DNA from: Viscum album
Lineage: Eukaryota; Streptophyta; Magnoliopsida; Santalales; Viscaceae
DNA length: 64,000 nucleotides
Assembly (NCBI GenBank): GCA_963277665.1
Contig: OY728130.1
Coordinates: 428,407,101-428,471,100, forward strand
Reading direction: 5' to 3'
Shown here: in pieces, positions 1-12,929 of the stretch
Layout of the letters: each line of letters opens with the position of its first letter
Numbering within the stretch: position 1 is the stretch's first letter
Position numbers and translations under genes: made by a program
The notes under the pieces: model-generated
Database searches by the model: none
Told to the model about the DNA's origin: nothing
What the model saw: the letters and a program-made list of their open reading frames with translations, nothing else

Positions 1-904
1 ATGAGTCAACATGTATTAGTATATTATGGATTATTCACAGTCTCCAAGGTTTTACCCGTGTTTATTGGAACTTAGTTATCTATAGTGAATGATTGAGATA
101 ATTGGTTACTCATGTGTGTTTATTTACATTTCCATCATTATGTTATATTTGTAGTGATATCAAGGGTGGTGTATCTCTTTATAAAGTGATGTGTTGGATT
201 TTAAAAGGTTTTAAAAAAATTAAAGAAGAGAATATTTCTTTCTCTCTTGAACCTATTTTGAAATGAATGCATAACTTTCACCATGAAAATGTTAATGTTT
301 CTTTGATGGAAAAGAATATGGATTTGAAATGAAAAAGGACAATGGGTCGTGTTTTTTGTTAAAGTGAAACATCAAAAAATCTTATCTTGATATATTTTAT
401 TTTATACTTGAATTTTATGTTTCTTTTATTTTTAGGTATGTACATTGGGAATAGATTGATTGGTCATTCCTACTAATTTTTAATACTCTCTCCTATAGGT
501 CTTCTTCTTTTTATACTTTGGTGTAGGTTTTATATTAAGTTCGATCACCGTGAGTGATAATTGGATTCGGTATTGGAGAATGGCTCTATGAGTCACATGG
601 AGATGTTGTTTTCATCAAGTTCAATTGTATTTCATTGTTAGTTTATTATACTTAGAATATTTTTTATGAAAGATGTTTAGTTTAGTTATATATATATATT
701 GGGTTGTTTTGTTCATCTTTCCACTGTTTAGTTTGTTTGTTTATATGCATTGGGAAAACCCATTCCCAAGGTTACTTTATTGATTCATTCCACTAGTTTC
801 CTACCCATGGGGATCTGGAATTCCCTTAGAACCATGTCGTGGATCAGCTTAGGTGACCAATTTAGGGTTGACCTAGATTGGTTCATAACAGTTCAAATCA
901 GCAT
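1..904. other. AT-rich DNA with no recognisable gene
   Basis: I see no convincing ORF, RNA gene or repeat boundary here. It lies just upstream of a copia RNase H remnant in the same orientation, so it may be decayed retrotransposon sequence, but no earlier pol domain could be read. Confidence 0.4.
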
Positions 905-1290
905 ATTGCTCTCAATTCTATAACGGATTCTAACTATATTGCAGCTTCTGATTGAGCCAATGAAAAAAAAATTATTGTCTTACTTTTACAATATCTTGAT
1001 ATGGTACTTATAATTAAATTCTATATCATATTTAACTTTGATATCACTTTATTAGTGGATCTCTCTTAAGGGATGAGGTCACACCAAAGGATAAAGCACA
1101 TAATTCGAAAGTTTCAACTCTTGAGGGACTTTTCTCAACGATATGAAATTGTGGTGAGAAGAGTATATATGTATGAAAACATGGTAGATCCCTTGACCAA
1201 GGATTTATCTCAGTAGAGGAATGAGTATCATGTGAGAACTAGTGGGCTAAAACTTATTGTCAGACAGATCTAGTGAAAGTTAGGGTATGC
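905..1290 (+). pseudogene. Ty1/copia RNase H remnant
   Basis: One forward frame gives fragments typical of the end of a copia polyprotein. Near 930 there is the SEYIAAS-like motif read as DSNYIAAS. Near 1,080-1,270 come SHQRIKHIIRKF, a block like the conserved 'RHN/HIxRKFHLLRE' segment, then MVDPLTKDLSQ, the counterpart of the usual 'ADPLTKPL' end. Several stops interrupt the frame and no reverse transcriptase or integrase is readable upstream. It is a truncated, long-dead copy. The call rests on motif order by eye; a protein search against RNase H (RVT_2-linked) would settle it. Confidence 0.65.
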
Positions 1291-3689
1291 TAGAGTTAGG
1301 GCCCTAGAACCGAATTGTTTTGTACTTGATTTCATTTTTTCATTAGTAATTAAGTTTTATTATCTTGTTATTATTGTTCCATTGCATGAAATTGTTATGT
1401 GATAATATCCTATGAATATATTTCATAGGGAATGATCATAGAAGTTCTCTGATATGATGAGAACCTAGAGGTGCCAAAACATTATTCATAAACCTTGTTT
1501 TAAGGTCAGATGATATTTTTTTATGGGACATAGAGCATGCAGGATATTAGGGGAAAATTTCTCATAATTCATTGAGATAACTTCTCATGGTGTTTTCCTT
1601 TGGTAATCTTCAATATATGAGGTTATGATAATAGACTCGATAATTTGAAGTATGTATTTCCATTTTTAATTAGAGATTCATATATGTGGATGGGTGTATT
1701 AATCCTTGGAATTTAATATTATCATTAATAGATATCATGAATCATGCACTTTAGTGTATTAATGAAAACTATAATAACATATGTTCACAGTGATATAGGA
1801 TGTGTTGGGTTTCATGAGTGATATTGCATTAATAGATAATGCAAGAAAGTATTTATCACTTTTTTCCCTTGATGAGAGTTGATATATTAGTCCCTTTGAT
1901 GGGAATGGTTTTTCCAATATAAATCCATATCCATGATTTTAAGTGGACATGTTCATTTTTAGAAACTCAAAGGAAGAGATTTCAAGCATATTGTTTGATG
2001 GAATCGGCATGTAACCTGCTTGATTTGGGATGTCATTCTATGGGATTATGTTACACAATAAATATTCATTGAAGGTTGGAAGTCATGGAGATTATAACTT
2101 CTATCTCTATGGTATCCTTTCCTTGTTTATAAATTCTAACCTAATTCTTTATGTGGTTATGCCTAATTTCACTGAGAATGTTACCTAGAGGGTTACACAC
2201 TAAGTGTATCTGTAATATCAAATTAATTTTAGTATTAAATTTAAAAAACTAGAATAAATAAGATTTATTCAGTTTGGTTGGTCACCCTAATTTAATCACA
2301 AGTTATTCAAAAAGATAAGTGAGTTAAATAATAATAAAAATAAATATTTTTTCAAGTTTAGTGAATTTAATATTTATTATATTTATCTTATAATAATTAA
2401 GTGACATTTATTTATTAAGAATCTATTATTTAAGGATCGATAAATGTTGATGAGGGAAAGCAGACTAAGCTCAATGGTCTGATTGGAAATGTTATATATG
2501 ATATTTATTTATGTTTTTAATATTTTTTTCATGTTGAATGATTAATAATAATAATATTATTATTATACATGGATTAAACTAAGAATATTAATGATGGTAA
2601 AATGATAGTGTGTGCTTTTCCAACCTTAAACATGACATAATAAATATATAATTATAACTCTTTCCAAAAAGAATTAGTGTGCACAATAAATAGAGACAGA
2701 CTCTCTTAACAAATAGAAGACATATATAGAGATCTATAATGTTTTATCTCTTCCTCCTCACTAGATCCTTCGATAGAGACCCAAAAATTATTCTTCCTTC
2801 GACAAGAATACTATTGTAGTTAACCGTGAACAATTCAAGCAATCAGGATCAGCCATACAAGCACCAGACAATTCTATGATGATGTTCAGATATTTTGGTT
2901 CATGTGTAGATCATCGCTAGAGAGATTTTACACTTGTATCATGTAGAAAAACTATGATAAGATGTGTTCTAGTTAAATATATCATCAATTAAATATGAAT
3001 TTCAATTTGGGGTAATTTTATTTATTCTAAAAAATAAATTATATGTTACATGTGATGATCTTGTACTTCTTGTTTTGGTGTTTTATTATAATCAATAAAT
3101 CTACATTATTTGTTAGGCCTTAAATTTTGATCATGTGCTGAAATGATTATATGTTCATTAAGATTAAAATCTTATTTTCTTACACCATCAAATGAAGCTT
3201 TTGTGGCTCCCATAACCTATAGAGATAGCACATAAATCTGAGTTGTGGTATATTTTGGATGAATGAAAACACAGTTTTTATTTTTTAAAACTATAAATAT
3301 ACATATAACATTAAAAACCAAGAAAATGACTATAAATTGAAACAGATTCATAAGATAATTATCTTTAAATTATTTTTGATGCGTATATATATAAATCACA
3401 TATATCCAACAAGTGTTTCTCTTAAAATAGAAAAAAAATTAGAATAAAAATAATTAATATATTGAAAAACAAATAAATTACTATGTGTTTTTTATTTATT
3501 GTGATAACTTTTACTTTAAATAATCTAGTGAGTTCTAATTATTAGTTTAATGTTATTTTTTTACTATGGTAACTTTCATTTTTAATTTATTTGATATTCA
3601 ATTTTGATATGATGGTTATAGTGCTTAAAAAATTATTTGATGTGGTTAGTCTTAAGATTAAATACTCTAAATTGTTTCTTATTAAGTGC
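1291..3689. other. Non-coding AT-rich region, possibly old copia LTR
   Basis: No gene is visible. The stretch follows the copia RNase H end. Around 2,690-2,960 it has an LTR-like look: a TATA-like AATAAATAG near 2,685, pyrimidine-rich leader DNA, and text resembling copia LTR 3' ends. No matching second LTR or TG...CA boundary could be defined. Confidence 0.3.
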
Positions 3690-3965
3690 TCATCTTTATC
3701 AGTGCTAAAAAACACATATAAGGAGTTCCTTTTGTCAATATAAAAAAATGTTGACAAAGGGTTCCTTTTATCAATGTATTTTTAGTGATAACACAAGGCA
3801 CCCTTTATCAGCACTTTTTTTAGTGCTGAAAAAGGTACAATTTGTCAATGATTTTTTTAGCATAGATAAAAGAAACCCTTCTGTAAATTATTTTTTAGAA
3901 CTGATAAAAAACTACGTTTTAAGTGCTATTAAAAGTTATATTTCACAAAAAATTATGGGATATTA
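3690..3965. repeat. CACTA-like subterminal repeat cluster
   Basis: Short motifs around ATCAGTGCT and AGCACTGAT, with poly-A/T spacers, recur in both orientations (for example near 3,700, 3,810 and 3,825). This is the usual look of CACTA (En/Spm) subterminal regions, where the element's DNA-binding protein attaches. A clean CACTA terminal motif was not found. A 72-codon ORF across it is low complexity and not called. Confidence 0.45.
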
Positions 3966-4276
3966 AACAGAATATCATAATATATAAATATATCTCTTTT
4001 GATATATATATATATATATATATAATATTTTCTTAAATATGATTTATATATTACTACATATGTATTTAAAATTAATATATAATAAATTTAGTGAATAATG
4101 GTTTATAAAATAATTAAAAAATTATATTAATTAATAATTTGAGCATTATAATTTAGTAAATAACATTTAATATCAATTTAGTGATAGAAAAAAATCAATA
4201 AATTAATTAATATATGTTGATAAGTTGAAAAAATGGTTTTAAAATCATAAAAACATAACTTTTTATTCAAGTGTTC
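3966..4276. other. AT-rich spacer
   Basis: This is very AT-rich, with a (TA)n run near 4,000-4,025. It may be the outermost, decayed part of the foldback arm that follows. No gene is seen. Confidence 0.4.
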
Positions 4277-5269
4277 ATTTGGGCTCCATGGGATATCAAA
4301 CTAAATCTTACAAAGGGAGGAAATTTATCCGTATTTTTTATCAATCAAAATATAGTTTAAAAACATCAAAATTGAGTTTCTATTTGAGATAACTTATTTT
4401 TTTAACAATTGATTGTATTTCATCATCATTTAAGAGTGTTATCTAGTTTTTCATTCAGTGGAGACTAAATTTATTACCTAAGAATACATTCATAAGAATG
4501 TTTTTGTATTGAAATTTTAACATTTTTTTATTTTTTTTATTTATAACTAAATATATACATATATATACATGTTTTCATAAATTTACATAAAAACTAATTA
4601 AATAAATAAATATTTAAACATATATACATTTAAAATTAATTTTTAAATATATTTATATATACAACATGAAAATAAATATTTATTATCCATTTTATTTTAA
4701 ATAAATATTCATCCATTTTATTTACCTTATAAAAATGCATGAATGTATGTATACCTATAAAACTCTATATATAATGTTGTATAAATATATGTGTGTGTTA
4801 ATAAAAAATATATATTTATGTGTATATTATAATATATGTAAGTGAATATTAATATATAATATATTTAAATTAATATATATATATATATTGTATATATACA
4901 CCTAGAACTGTATTTATATATATATAAATATACACACATAAATACACACACGTACTAAAATATATAAATGAATTTAAAAATAATTATATAAATATATGGA
5001 TACAAATATGTATGTAAATATATAGAAATATATAGACATATCATAAAATATTGGCAAAAACAAGACAAGGTTGTGGTAAGAGCATTAGCTTTGTACATGG
5101 AGGTACCATATTTGAATCAAAAAGCACACAGTTGAGTAGATAAAAAAGGGGGGTCAATAAATGACATGGGGTGGGATTCATGCATGAAGAGGAGTGGGGG
5201 TAGTAGAGGTTGATCACTGATTGGGTGTGAAAAGAGTCATAATTAATTTAAAAAAACATATTTATCAAG

Positions 5270-5560
5270 TTTTATCATTTATTTTTTTAGCACTAATAAA
5301 TGCACCCTTTATTAGCTCCAAAAAAGTGATGCTAAATCCCCCATTTATCAGTGATTAAAAAGTGCGTGTCAAACCCCCTTTACCAGTACTAATATCGGGT
5401 GGCCTTTATTGGTACTTTTTTAACGCGGATAAAAGTGTGTTTATTTATCATCATTTAGCACATCAACGCATTTTGAGCACTGACAATGCCCTTTTCTATT
5501 GTAATGTCAGCACACATTTTGCATTTAGAAAGAACCTTTCTATTTAGAACCTTACATGAC
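5270..5560. repeat. CACTA-like subterminal repeats, left arm
   Basis: There are repeated motifs of the form 'TTTATCAGTG', 'TAGCACTAATAAA' and 'GAGCACTGACAA' spaced by A/T runs. This is the same style as 3,690-3,965 and the weaker cluster at 5,822-5,980, where ACTACTACAGATC could be a decayed CACTACA-type terminus. Confidence 0.45.
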
Positions 5561-6376
5561 TTATTCTTATTCCTTCATCCCTCTTGTGGTCAGTGATGTT
5601 GTTACTCCCAAACAATCATCGATCAACATCAATCGTCTTCTTCTTTTTCACTAAACCATTACCAAGCCATAGGTAAATGGATTGACCATCATAAATCTTA
5701 GTTTTTTCGTCAATAAAAACTGAAAAATGGTTACTAGTGGCTTCCAAAAGCGATTAATCTTATCTTATTTATATAGTCAATAGCGACTGACATGTTGCAA
5801 TTGCAACAGTTCATCCAAATAACTACTACAGATCCCCCTTTTATTAACGTTAGAATTCACATTTTTCAATGCTAAAAGCGCACTGATGTTCTAAGTTACC
5901 TTAAAATTCATCCACTTTAAACAACATAAAAAATTATAATAAATTCATACTTTATCGATATTAAAAAAACACTAATAAGTTTTTTTGAAAATTGCTTTTC
6001 CCACTCTATATAGTCCTGTATCAACGGTAGCCCGCCCCACAAACCCCACGATTTCATGTGATCCCCCACACCCCAACCTTTATCCATACTTTCCCACTAA
6101 CCCCCACCCCTTTTTATTAGTGGTCACAAACCCCCTATGGGTTAGACCTCTCACACACCTCTTAGGATTTGAATCTAGGACCATCATGTTCAAATTGAGC
6201 ACTTATTATTGTTACAGCTACGAGTTCTTTCAGAATTTTGTGATATATCTATTTCTTGGTATATATTTAAAAATATCTTTTTCATATATATATTCATATA
6301 AATATATTTATATATATATAATATTTTATATTTATATACATATTTTTAAATAAATTTATTAAATATGTTGTGTTCA

Positions 6377-6560
6377 TGTTTATATTTATATTTATATTTA
6401 TATTTATATCTATATCTATATTTATGTGTGTGTGTGTGTTTATATTTATAAAATATGTTTTTATGTGTGTGTATTTATGTGATTGTGTGTGTGTATTTGT
6501 ATGTGTTTATATTTATATTCATATTTTTGTGTGTATATTTATATTCATATATTTATATAT
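6377..6560. repeat. TTTATA / TG microsatellite
   Basis: A run of TTTATA hexamers is followed by alternating (TG)n and TTTATAT tracts. The tyrosine/phenylalanine/isoleucine-rich 'ORF' across it is an artefact of the repeat. Confidence 0.8.
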
Positions 6561-7264
6561 ATTCATATAATTATTTTTAAATACATTTATAAAATATGTT
6601 TTTGTGCATGTGTGTGTGTGTTGGTATGTACAATTATAAATATTTAAATTTATTTACAAATATTAAATGTTTATATTTAATTACATGCATTATAATATAT
6701 ACATGAATATATACATGTTTTTTAATGTAGACACACAAATATTTATATATAACATTACATATATATTTTTATAAGTGTACATAATCATAATTTTTTTAAA
6801 AAAATAAATAAAATGGATAATTTTTAATTTAAAATAAAATTAATAATTATTTTTTATTGACATGTGGTTTATATATTTAAGAATAAATTTTATTTGTTAA
6901 TTTATTTAAATATTTATTTATAAAACTAATTTTTTTATATGTAGATATATGAAAATATGTATATATTTATTTATAAATAAAACTAAGATATGAGAAAAAT
7001 TAAAATTTCAACCCCATAATATTCATATGAGTGTATACCCTAGTAATAAGTTTAGTCCTCACCAAAAAAAGATTAGAAGACCCTCTTAAAAAATATGAAA
7101 TTTCAATAAATGTCCAAGAATTCGGATATCTCAACAAAAAAAACTCATCTTTGGAGGGCTTACTAGAATTTATCACCTAAAAAAATAGGGATCAAGGTTT
7201 CTTTGAGTCCAAACCATGTAGATATTTTTGAAGGATTCAAATTGATAACTCATGGAGCCCAAAT

Positions 7265-7616
7265 ATTAGTTTTAATTAACATTTAGTTATATAAATCCTT
7301 TTATAAGTGTTAATTTATAATTTAATATATATGTATATTATATAATATATTTATATACAGGGGATATTTATCCCCTGTTAATTTATAATTTAACATACAT
7401 GTAATTAATAGGGGATATTATAAATTATCAAATGTATATTATATAGTATGGGATGATTAACATCTAACTACATGATAATAAAACCAATGTTGATTTTAGA
7501 AATAGTAAATTAAAAATAATCAATTTTAATTTTAATTTTATATAATATACATATGATAAATTATATTGTTAATTAATGTATAAATATATTAATTATATTA
7601 TCAGTTAATCAAGTAT
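7265..7616. other. AT-rich DNA between foldback and tandem array
   Basis: No gene is seen. A short direct repeat is present: TTAATTTATAATTTAA(T/C)AT occurs near 7,310 and 7,380. Confidence 0.4.
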
Positions 7617-8890
7617 CAGATTGATGTTCCATTAATTTCTACACATCAAAAATCATTTATGGGTCATTTTTCTAATGATTGAAAACAATTTAAGCTCATT
7701 AAATCATCTTTGGTTATGGGATACATGTTTTAAACTAAAATGGAACTTTTATATTGAAAATACATACTTTAGATTAAACCATCCACAATGTGCATCAGGT
7801 TTATGTATGGTTTATTCTAACTTGTTACAAATGAAATTTGGATCATTTTCATAGTGTTTGAAAATAATTTGAGCTTGTTTTTTTAGTTTTGTTTATGTAA
7901 TGCACGTTTCAAACTATAATTGATGTTTTCTATTTAAAACACATACTTTGGGTCATATAGACCACATCATGTGTCAGATTGATATGTGGTCAATTTATTC
8001 ATGTAAAAAATAAATTATGAATTATTTTCCTAACATTTTAAAATAATATGATCTCTTTTTCTTTGTTTTTTATGTGTGACTTGTGTTTTAAACTTAAATG
8101 TAACTTATTTATTGAAAACATGAACTTCGAGTCAAACCAGCCACATAATGTGTCATATTGATGTATGGTCAATTCTTATATGTCAAAAAAATTATTTATG
8201 AAACATTTTCCTTAAGTATCAAAATAATATGATTATGTTTTCTTGGTTTTGATTATGTCATGTGTGTTTTGAACTAAAATGTTAATTTTAAACTAAAAAT
8301 ATACATTTAGAATCATATCGGGCACACCGTGTATCAGATTGAGGTGTGATTTATTCCTATACATAAAAAACATTTATGAATCATTGTTCTAAATTTCAAA
8401 ACAATCTGAATTTTTTTTCTTTCATTTTTGTATGTGGTGTTTTTTTGCACTAAAACACCAATTTTAAACTAGAAACATACACTTAAAGTCATACCAGGAA
8501 CACTGTGTATTAGATTGAGGTGTAGTTGGAACCTAAATGTAAAAATTACTTATGGATCATTTTTATATACTATCCAAACAATTTCAATGCATTTTATCAA
8601 TTTTGAGTATGTCGCATGTGTTTTGAAAAAAAAATCCAATTTTAAAATAACGAATTGTACTTTGAGTCATACCAAACACACTATGTATCCGATTGAGGTG
8701 TGGTTAATTATTATACATCATAAATGAATTTTTCATCATTTTCCTAAAGTATTGAAAGAAGTTTAATGTGTTTTATCAATTTTGAGTATGAGATGTGTTT
8801 CTTAAACTAAAATTTAAATTATAAACTAAAATCCTACACATTAATTCATACTGAGGAAATTATGTTTTAGATTGAGGTGTGACTGATTGA
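7617..8890. repeat. Satellite-like tandem array, ~179-bp unit
   Basis: An anchor of the form TATCAGATTGA(T/G)GT(G) recurs at 7,617, 7,796, 7,975, 8,154, 8,335, 8,511, 8,689 and 8,868. The spacings are 179, 179, 179, 181, 176, 178 and 179 bp. Other landmarks repeat in phase: a 'CACATAATGTGT'-like block just before the anchor, 'TGGATCATTTTC' about 50 bp after it, and 'GTTTTAAACTAAAATG' about 110 bp after it. The seven full units are clearly diverged, so the array is old. A ~180-bp period is typical of plant satellites, but a CACTA-internal tandem repeat is equally possible here. Confidence 0.85.
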
Positions 8891-11800
8891 TGTGTGGTTT
8901 ATTACAACATCATTCAAGAAAATTTTCATAACTGATTTTTTGGGAAGTTGTAATTTGCCTTAAACTATAGAAAATACCTTGGTATATGAGAGCTTATATT
9001 TGAATAGTAGAGTCTCTTTCAAAAATGAGTTGAAGAAAATTAGTGTGATCATAGATTTTGTAGATGTATCTTATGATTCACTTCACATTTTAGGTAGTAT
9101 ACAGTTTCCTCTTCCATCCAATAGGTACATTTTTGCTCTTTTATAGCTTGTTTCATATTGTTGATATCAAAGTATTAATTTTATGAAGATCTATGAAAAC
9201 AACTAAATAATTATTAGATAAAAATGATAACAAAATTAACTTAAAATAGTAAATAAAATGATGAAAAAATTAACTAAATAAGAAGTATGAAGTCACATTT
9301 TCATGATGTTTGTATACATTCTTGCTCCATTTCCCTATTTCCCTTATCTCAGTTGTTGCCTCAAAGTTTGATCTCTCATGAGCATGAGCAGTTTCAAACA
9401 TGTTATAAGATCATTCAGAATCCGTAGAGGGTAACCCTCCATTATACTTATCCTTGAGAAACAAGTAAAAAATAATATATAACAATTATGATACTAATAC
9501 TTCACATCCCAAATGTATCACTATGGTTATAGCCTATACTAGATCACAAACATAATAGGTAATCAACTAAATTTAATTTCGGTAAACATTCAGATGTCAT
9601 GTATTTTGTCCAATAATATTTAAAGAAATTTAATTATTCTTTTGAGTAAGTATATTTTTGGAGATCTAGGTAGTAATGAGAAAATGTAAAAAAACAAATG
9701 ATTAAAAAATATTTCTTATGAAATTCTAATTACCTTTTAAAATTACCTATTCGGGGATGCTATTCTTTTGATGGTATGTGATATCTTTCATAAATTTTCA
9801 AACATAATATCCACAATAATTTTCATCATATTTCTTCATACACCGCAAAAACATATAACCAAATATGTAAATTGTTTTAAAATAAGTTTTGATAGTTAAA
9901 TATTACTATATATACCTTAATAAGCTTCCATTTGAATAAATCAATAGGTTTTTTTTTTGTCACTGAACTCAAACCATGATTTAGATTATATTTATAAAAC
10001 ATCCTATCATAAAAAAATTCTCATAAAAAGATAAAATGAAACATATAATTTGAATTTTATCTATAAAATGGTGATTTTAGTGAATTAAGAATTCAAAATA
10101 GTCATCATGCGTGGTCAGTTTGATATAAATCCATGTGTTGGATCCAAAAAAAACATTTGTGGTATCCAAATCAATTGTGATCAGCATCAAATGATTCCTA
10201 AAAAACAAATAAGTAATTAAAAAATAAAAATATTTTTATATGATTAGATTGCATACTTTTACCCTTACATTGTAGGAATCAAGTAGAATCTTTCATCTAA
10301 TATTTTCTTCTCAAATTCCTTAGTTCATCTTTTCTTGTATCAAATTCATTCTAGTCCAAATAAATTTCATGCATAGAAATGATATAGGGATTAATGAGTC
10401 CAATTCATTCTTTATAGGGTTTTCCCTTTATATAGTATTAATATAAGAACCTATAGAAAATATGAATAGTTAACTTTAATAAACATATTAGATCATTTTT
10501 TTGAATGATTGATTATGAAAATGTCCTCATGTATGTACTCACAACTGAGAATCACAACCATTAAAACTTTATAATCTCATTTATCCTCTCCAAACTGACC
10601 ATGTCAGTAATGAAATTTCCAAATATTTATTCTTCATATTTTATATAGGACATATCTCCATTTTTGAATGTAGTGTCTGCATGAACATGTATTGTTAATA
10701 TATATGGTATTAAAACAAGTGGGGAGAAGGAACTCTTAAAAGGTAATTTTTATTTAATATTTGATTTGTTGGATTCTCTTGATCTAACCTTCCATTTCCC
10801 TATAGATTAATCCATGTTTAATAATACAACTCATTTTAGGTGTTGTTCTGGAAACTGTTAAATGTTTTTTTTTTTGAAAAAAATTATTAAGGACATACCT
10901 TATATATATTTATAAGATTATACAGTCATGCAATGAAAGTTCCAATAGCATTATTAACTGTGGTAATATCAAGATCATTAATTGGAATAATAAATTCAGA
11001 ACATGGCTCATGAGCTACTTCAATACCCACACTCATGTGATCTTTTGGTATTTTATTGTTGTGTAGCATATCTCATAAGATATTATACATTGTACCCCTC
11101 ACAATAAGGTGATGTGTGGGTTAATATATGCATATATATAAGTCACATACAACTTCAAAGTTAAAAAATTTAGTTATATAAAGTTTCCAAATTTTTTTGA
11201 TTCACATTTAAGAGAAAGAGTAATGATAAAATTTATTACCTAAGTTAAAGTAAGCTATTGAGGAGAATACCTACCCTTAAATCTAGTGGTGTCATTTGGA
11301 TCTTCATATATTTTTCTTTGTTCCATTTTTAATTTTCTTTGATCATTTTACATATATTTTCCCGTCAAAACAGACCGGACAATAATATCGTTAAAATAAT
11401 TTATCTATCCTTACATTTTTTTATTTTCTAATATGTATCTCTTTTCGGATTTGTCTTCTTGAAATATTTTCAAGTTGAAACTCCAAAACCATCACCTATA
11501 ATGCGTCCATACTATTCTCGATGCTTCGAAGATACTGAAAGTATTTATTATTAGGGTATAGACAATGCCAATTGTTCTGTATAAACTGTATAAAAAACAT
11601 AGAAACATAAATAGATATTTTTATATAATGCGGTTATAAAACATAATGAATTGCTATTATGACATACTTTCATATAATTCTCATAGTGCTTCTATTTTTC
11701 ATCAAATATTTTAACCACTTTATTTAAGTGGGCCTTCTTCCATAGCACATGATGTGGGATAGATGTGGCTTCAGATTTTAATCCATCAATATTCATTTAA

Positions 11801-12014
11801 ACAAAAGAAGATATTTTTTTTCATATCATATAAAATTTTTATTGTAGATTTAAAATACATAAAATCTTCTTTTCAAGTGAAGAATATCTCATCCTTTCTT
11901 TTTAGTATGTGTAAATGGGTTTTGTTTCACATTGTTTATTTTCATCACTCTTTTTTTCATTAAATTAAATTTTTTAAAAAAAAGTGGATAAAATATATGA
12001 TGTTAAATAAAATA
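8891..12014. other. Decayed non-coding DNA, probably CACTA interior
   Basis: No gene could be read. It lies downstream (minus strand) of two CACTA gene remnants and is probably the 3' part of that element. The forward ORF at 11,763-11,963 is AT-driven and unsupported. Confidence 0.4.
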
Positions 12015-12510
12015 TTATCGACAATATTTTACCTGAGAAGATTTATCATCGTGATAACTAATTAAATTATTCCTTGTATCCAATTTTATAATGAGTTCAT
12101 ACATAACTGGTGGTTGGGGATTTACTTTCCCTTTAGCATCCCTAGGATAATTCTTTGAAAGAAGTGTCTGAAAGCATCTATGATATTTTACAATATCCAT
12201 TCATACATATTTATTATGGAAATATTCTAAAAAAATGAACTCTATAAGAGATAATGAAAATTAATTAAAAGTTTAATTATATAATTTCTTAATAAAATAG
12301 AGAAAGTATATCATAACAATACCTTAATATCTTCCCTTTTTTCCCTTTAATATAGGTTGGACATAGTTCCACATATCTATATCAATTAGAGCATGCATTC
12401 TCATTATGAACCCAACATAACTAATGATCATTGATGTGTTTGAGTCAACAGGTTGACCAAATTGATCCATCCAAACTCCAATTTTATCCCATTTCTCCTT
12501 TCCATGATAA
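12015..12510 (-). pseudogene. CACTA second-gene remnant (PF03004-like)
   Basis: Reading the minus strand from about 12,500 gives a stretch with WMDQFGQPVDSNTS, then YVGFIMRMHALIDIDMWNYV. This follows the order of the plant Transposase_24 (Ptta/En/Spm, PF03004) family: a 'GQPxG' motif, a short helix, then a tryptophan-containing 'W..V' segment. A 61-codon open stretch (12,200-12,015) continues it. It lies just downstream of the TNP2-type remnant, as the second gene of CACTA elements usually does. Stops and gaps leave no functional frame. A profile search for PF03004 on the three minus frames would confirm or refute it. Confidence 0.5.
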
Positions 12511-12929
12511 TTTTATTTAATAGTAATTCTAAATCATTCTTTTTTTCATAAACTTTTTGTTGATCCCCTAATAATTGTTTTATTCTAGCATCAATCATCT
12601 TTTCTTACTTGGGAATGGTGACATCATCATTTACAGAAGTCCTTATCTACATGAGAAGTCAAACATTTAATTTAAAATATGTAAATTTATTCAAGAACAC
12701 ATGATATTATGAGAAAACTCATAGTATATTAAAAAAAACTTTAACCCTCTCATGTTTTACTCTTTTTTTCTTTAAATATTGAAGGGATTTGGATCCTCTA
12801 TCGAGCATCCAAATCCCCTATTTGTGGTTCCCTCTAATATACAAGTAATTTTCTACATTGAGACCATTTTCAAATGATTATGATCTCCAAATTAAAGGGT
12901 TATCCTAAATTTAATTCTCCTATAACCCT
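12511..12929. other. Spacer between two CACTA gene remnants
   Basis: No domain was read here. It probably held the end of the transposase gene and the start of the second gene. Confidence 0.35.

Larger units (their letters stand above)
4277..7264. repeat. ~3 kb imperfect inverted repeat (foldback)
   Basis: The outer ends are perfect reverse complements: ATTTGGGCTCCATG at 4,277-4,290 and CATGGAGCCCAAAT at 7,251-7,264. Further in, the segment read backwards from about 4,450-4,530 matches 6,990-7,060 ('TTAAAATTTCAA', then a 'GTAATAA(A/G)TTTAGTC' block). The reverse of 5,040-5,120 matches 6,165-6,255. Inner parts (5,270-5,560 and 5,822-5,980) carry CACTA-like subterminal motifs. The centre (about 5,560-5,820) is unpaired. 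The arms are diverged with indels. It could be two transposon ends facing each other or a foldback element. Confidence 0.6.

Noticed and set aside
5822..5840. ACTACTACAGATC as a CACTA terminal inverted repeat
   Set aside because: Similar to CACTACA but not exact, and no matching end or 3-bp duplication was found.
5985..6353. 122-codon ORF
   Set aside because: Pro-rich then Tyr/Ile-rich low complexity inside the foldback arm; no start context or domain.
6370..6570. 66-codon ORF rich in Phe, Ile and Tyr
   Set aside because: It is the translation of a TTTATA/TG microsatellite.
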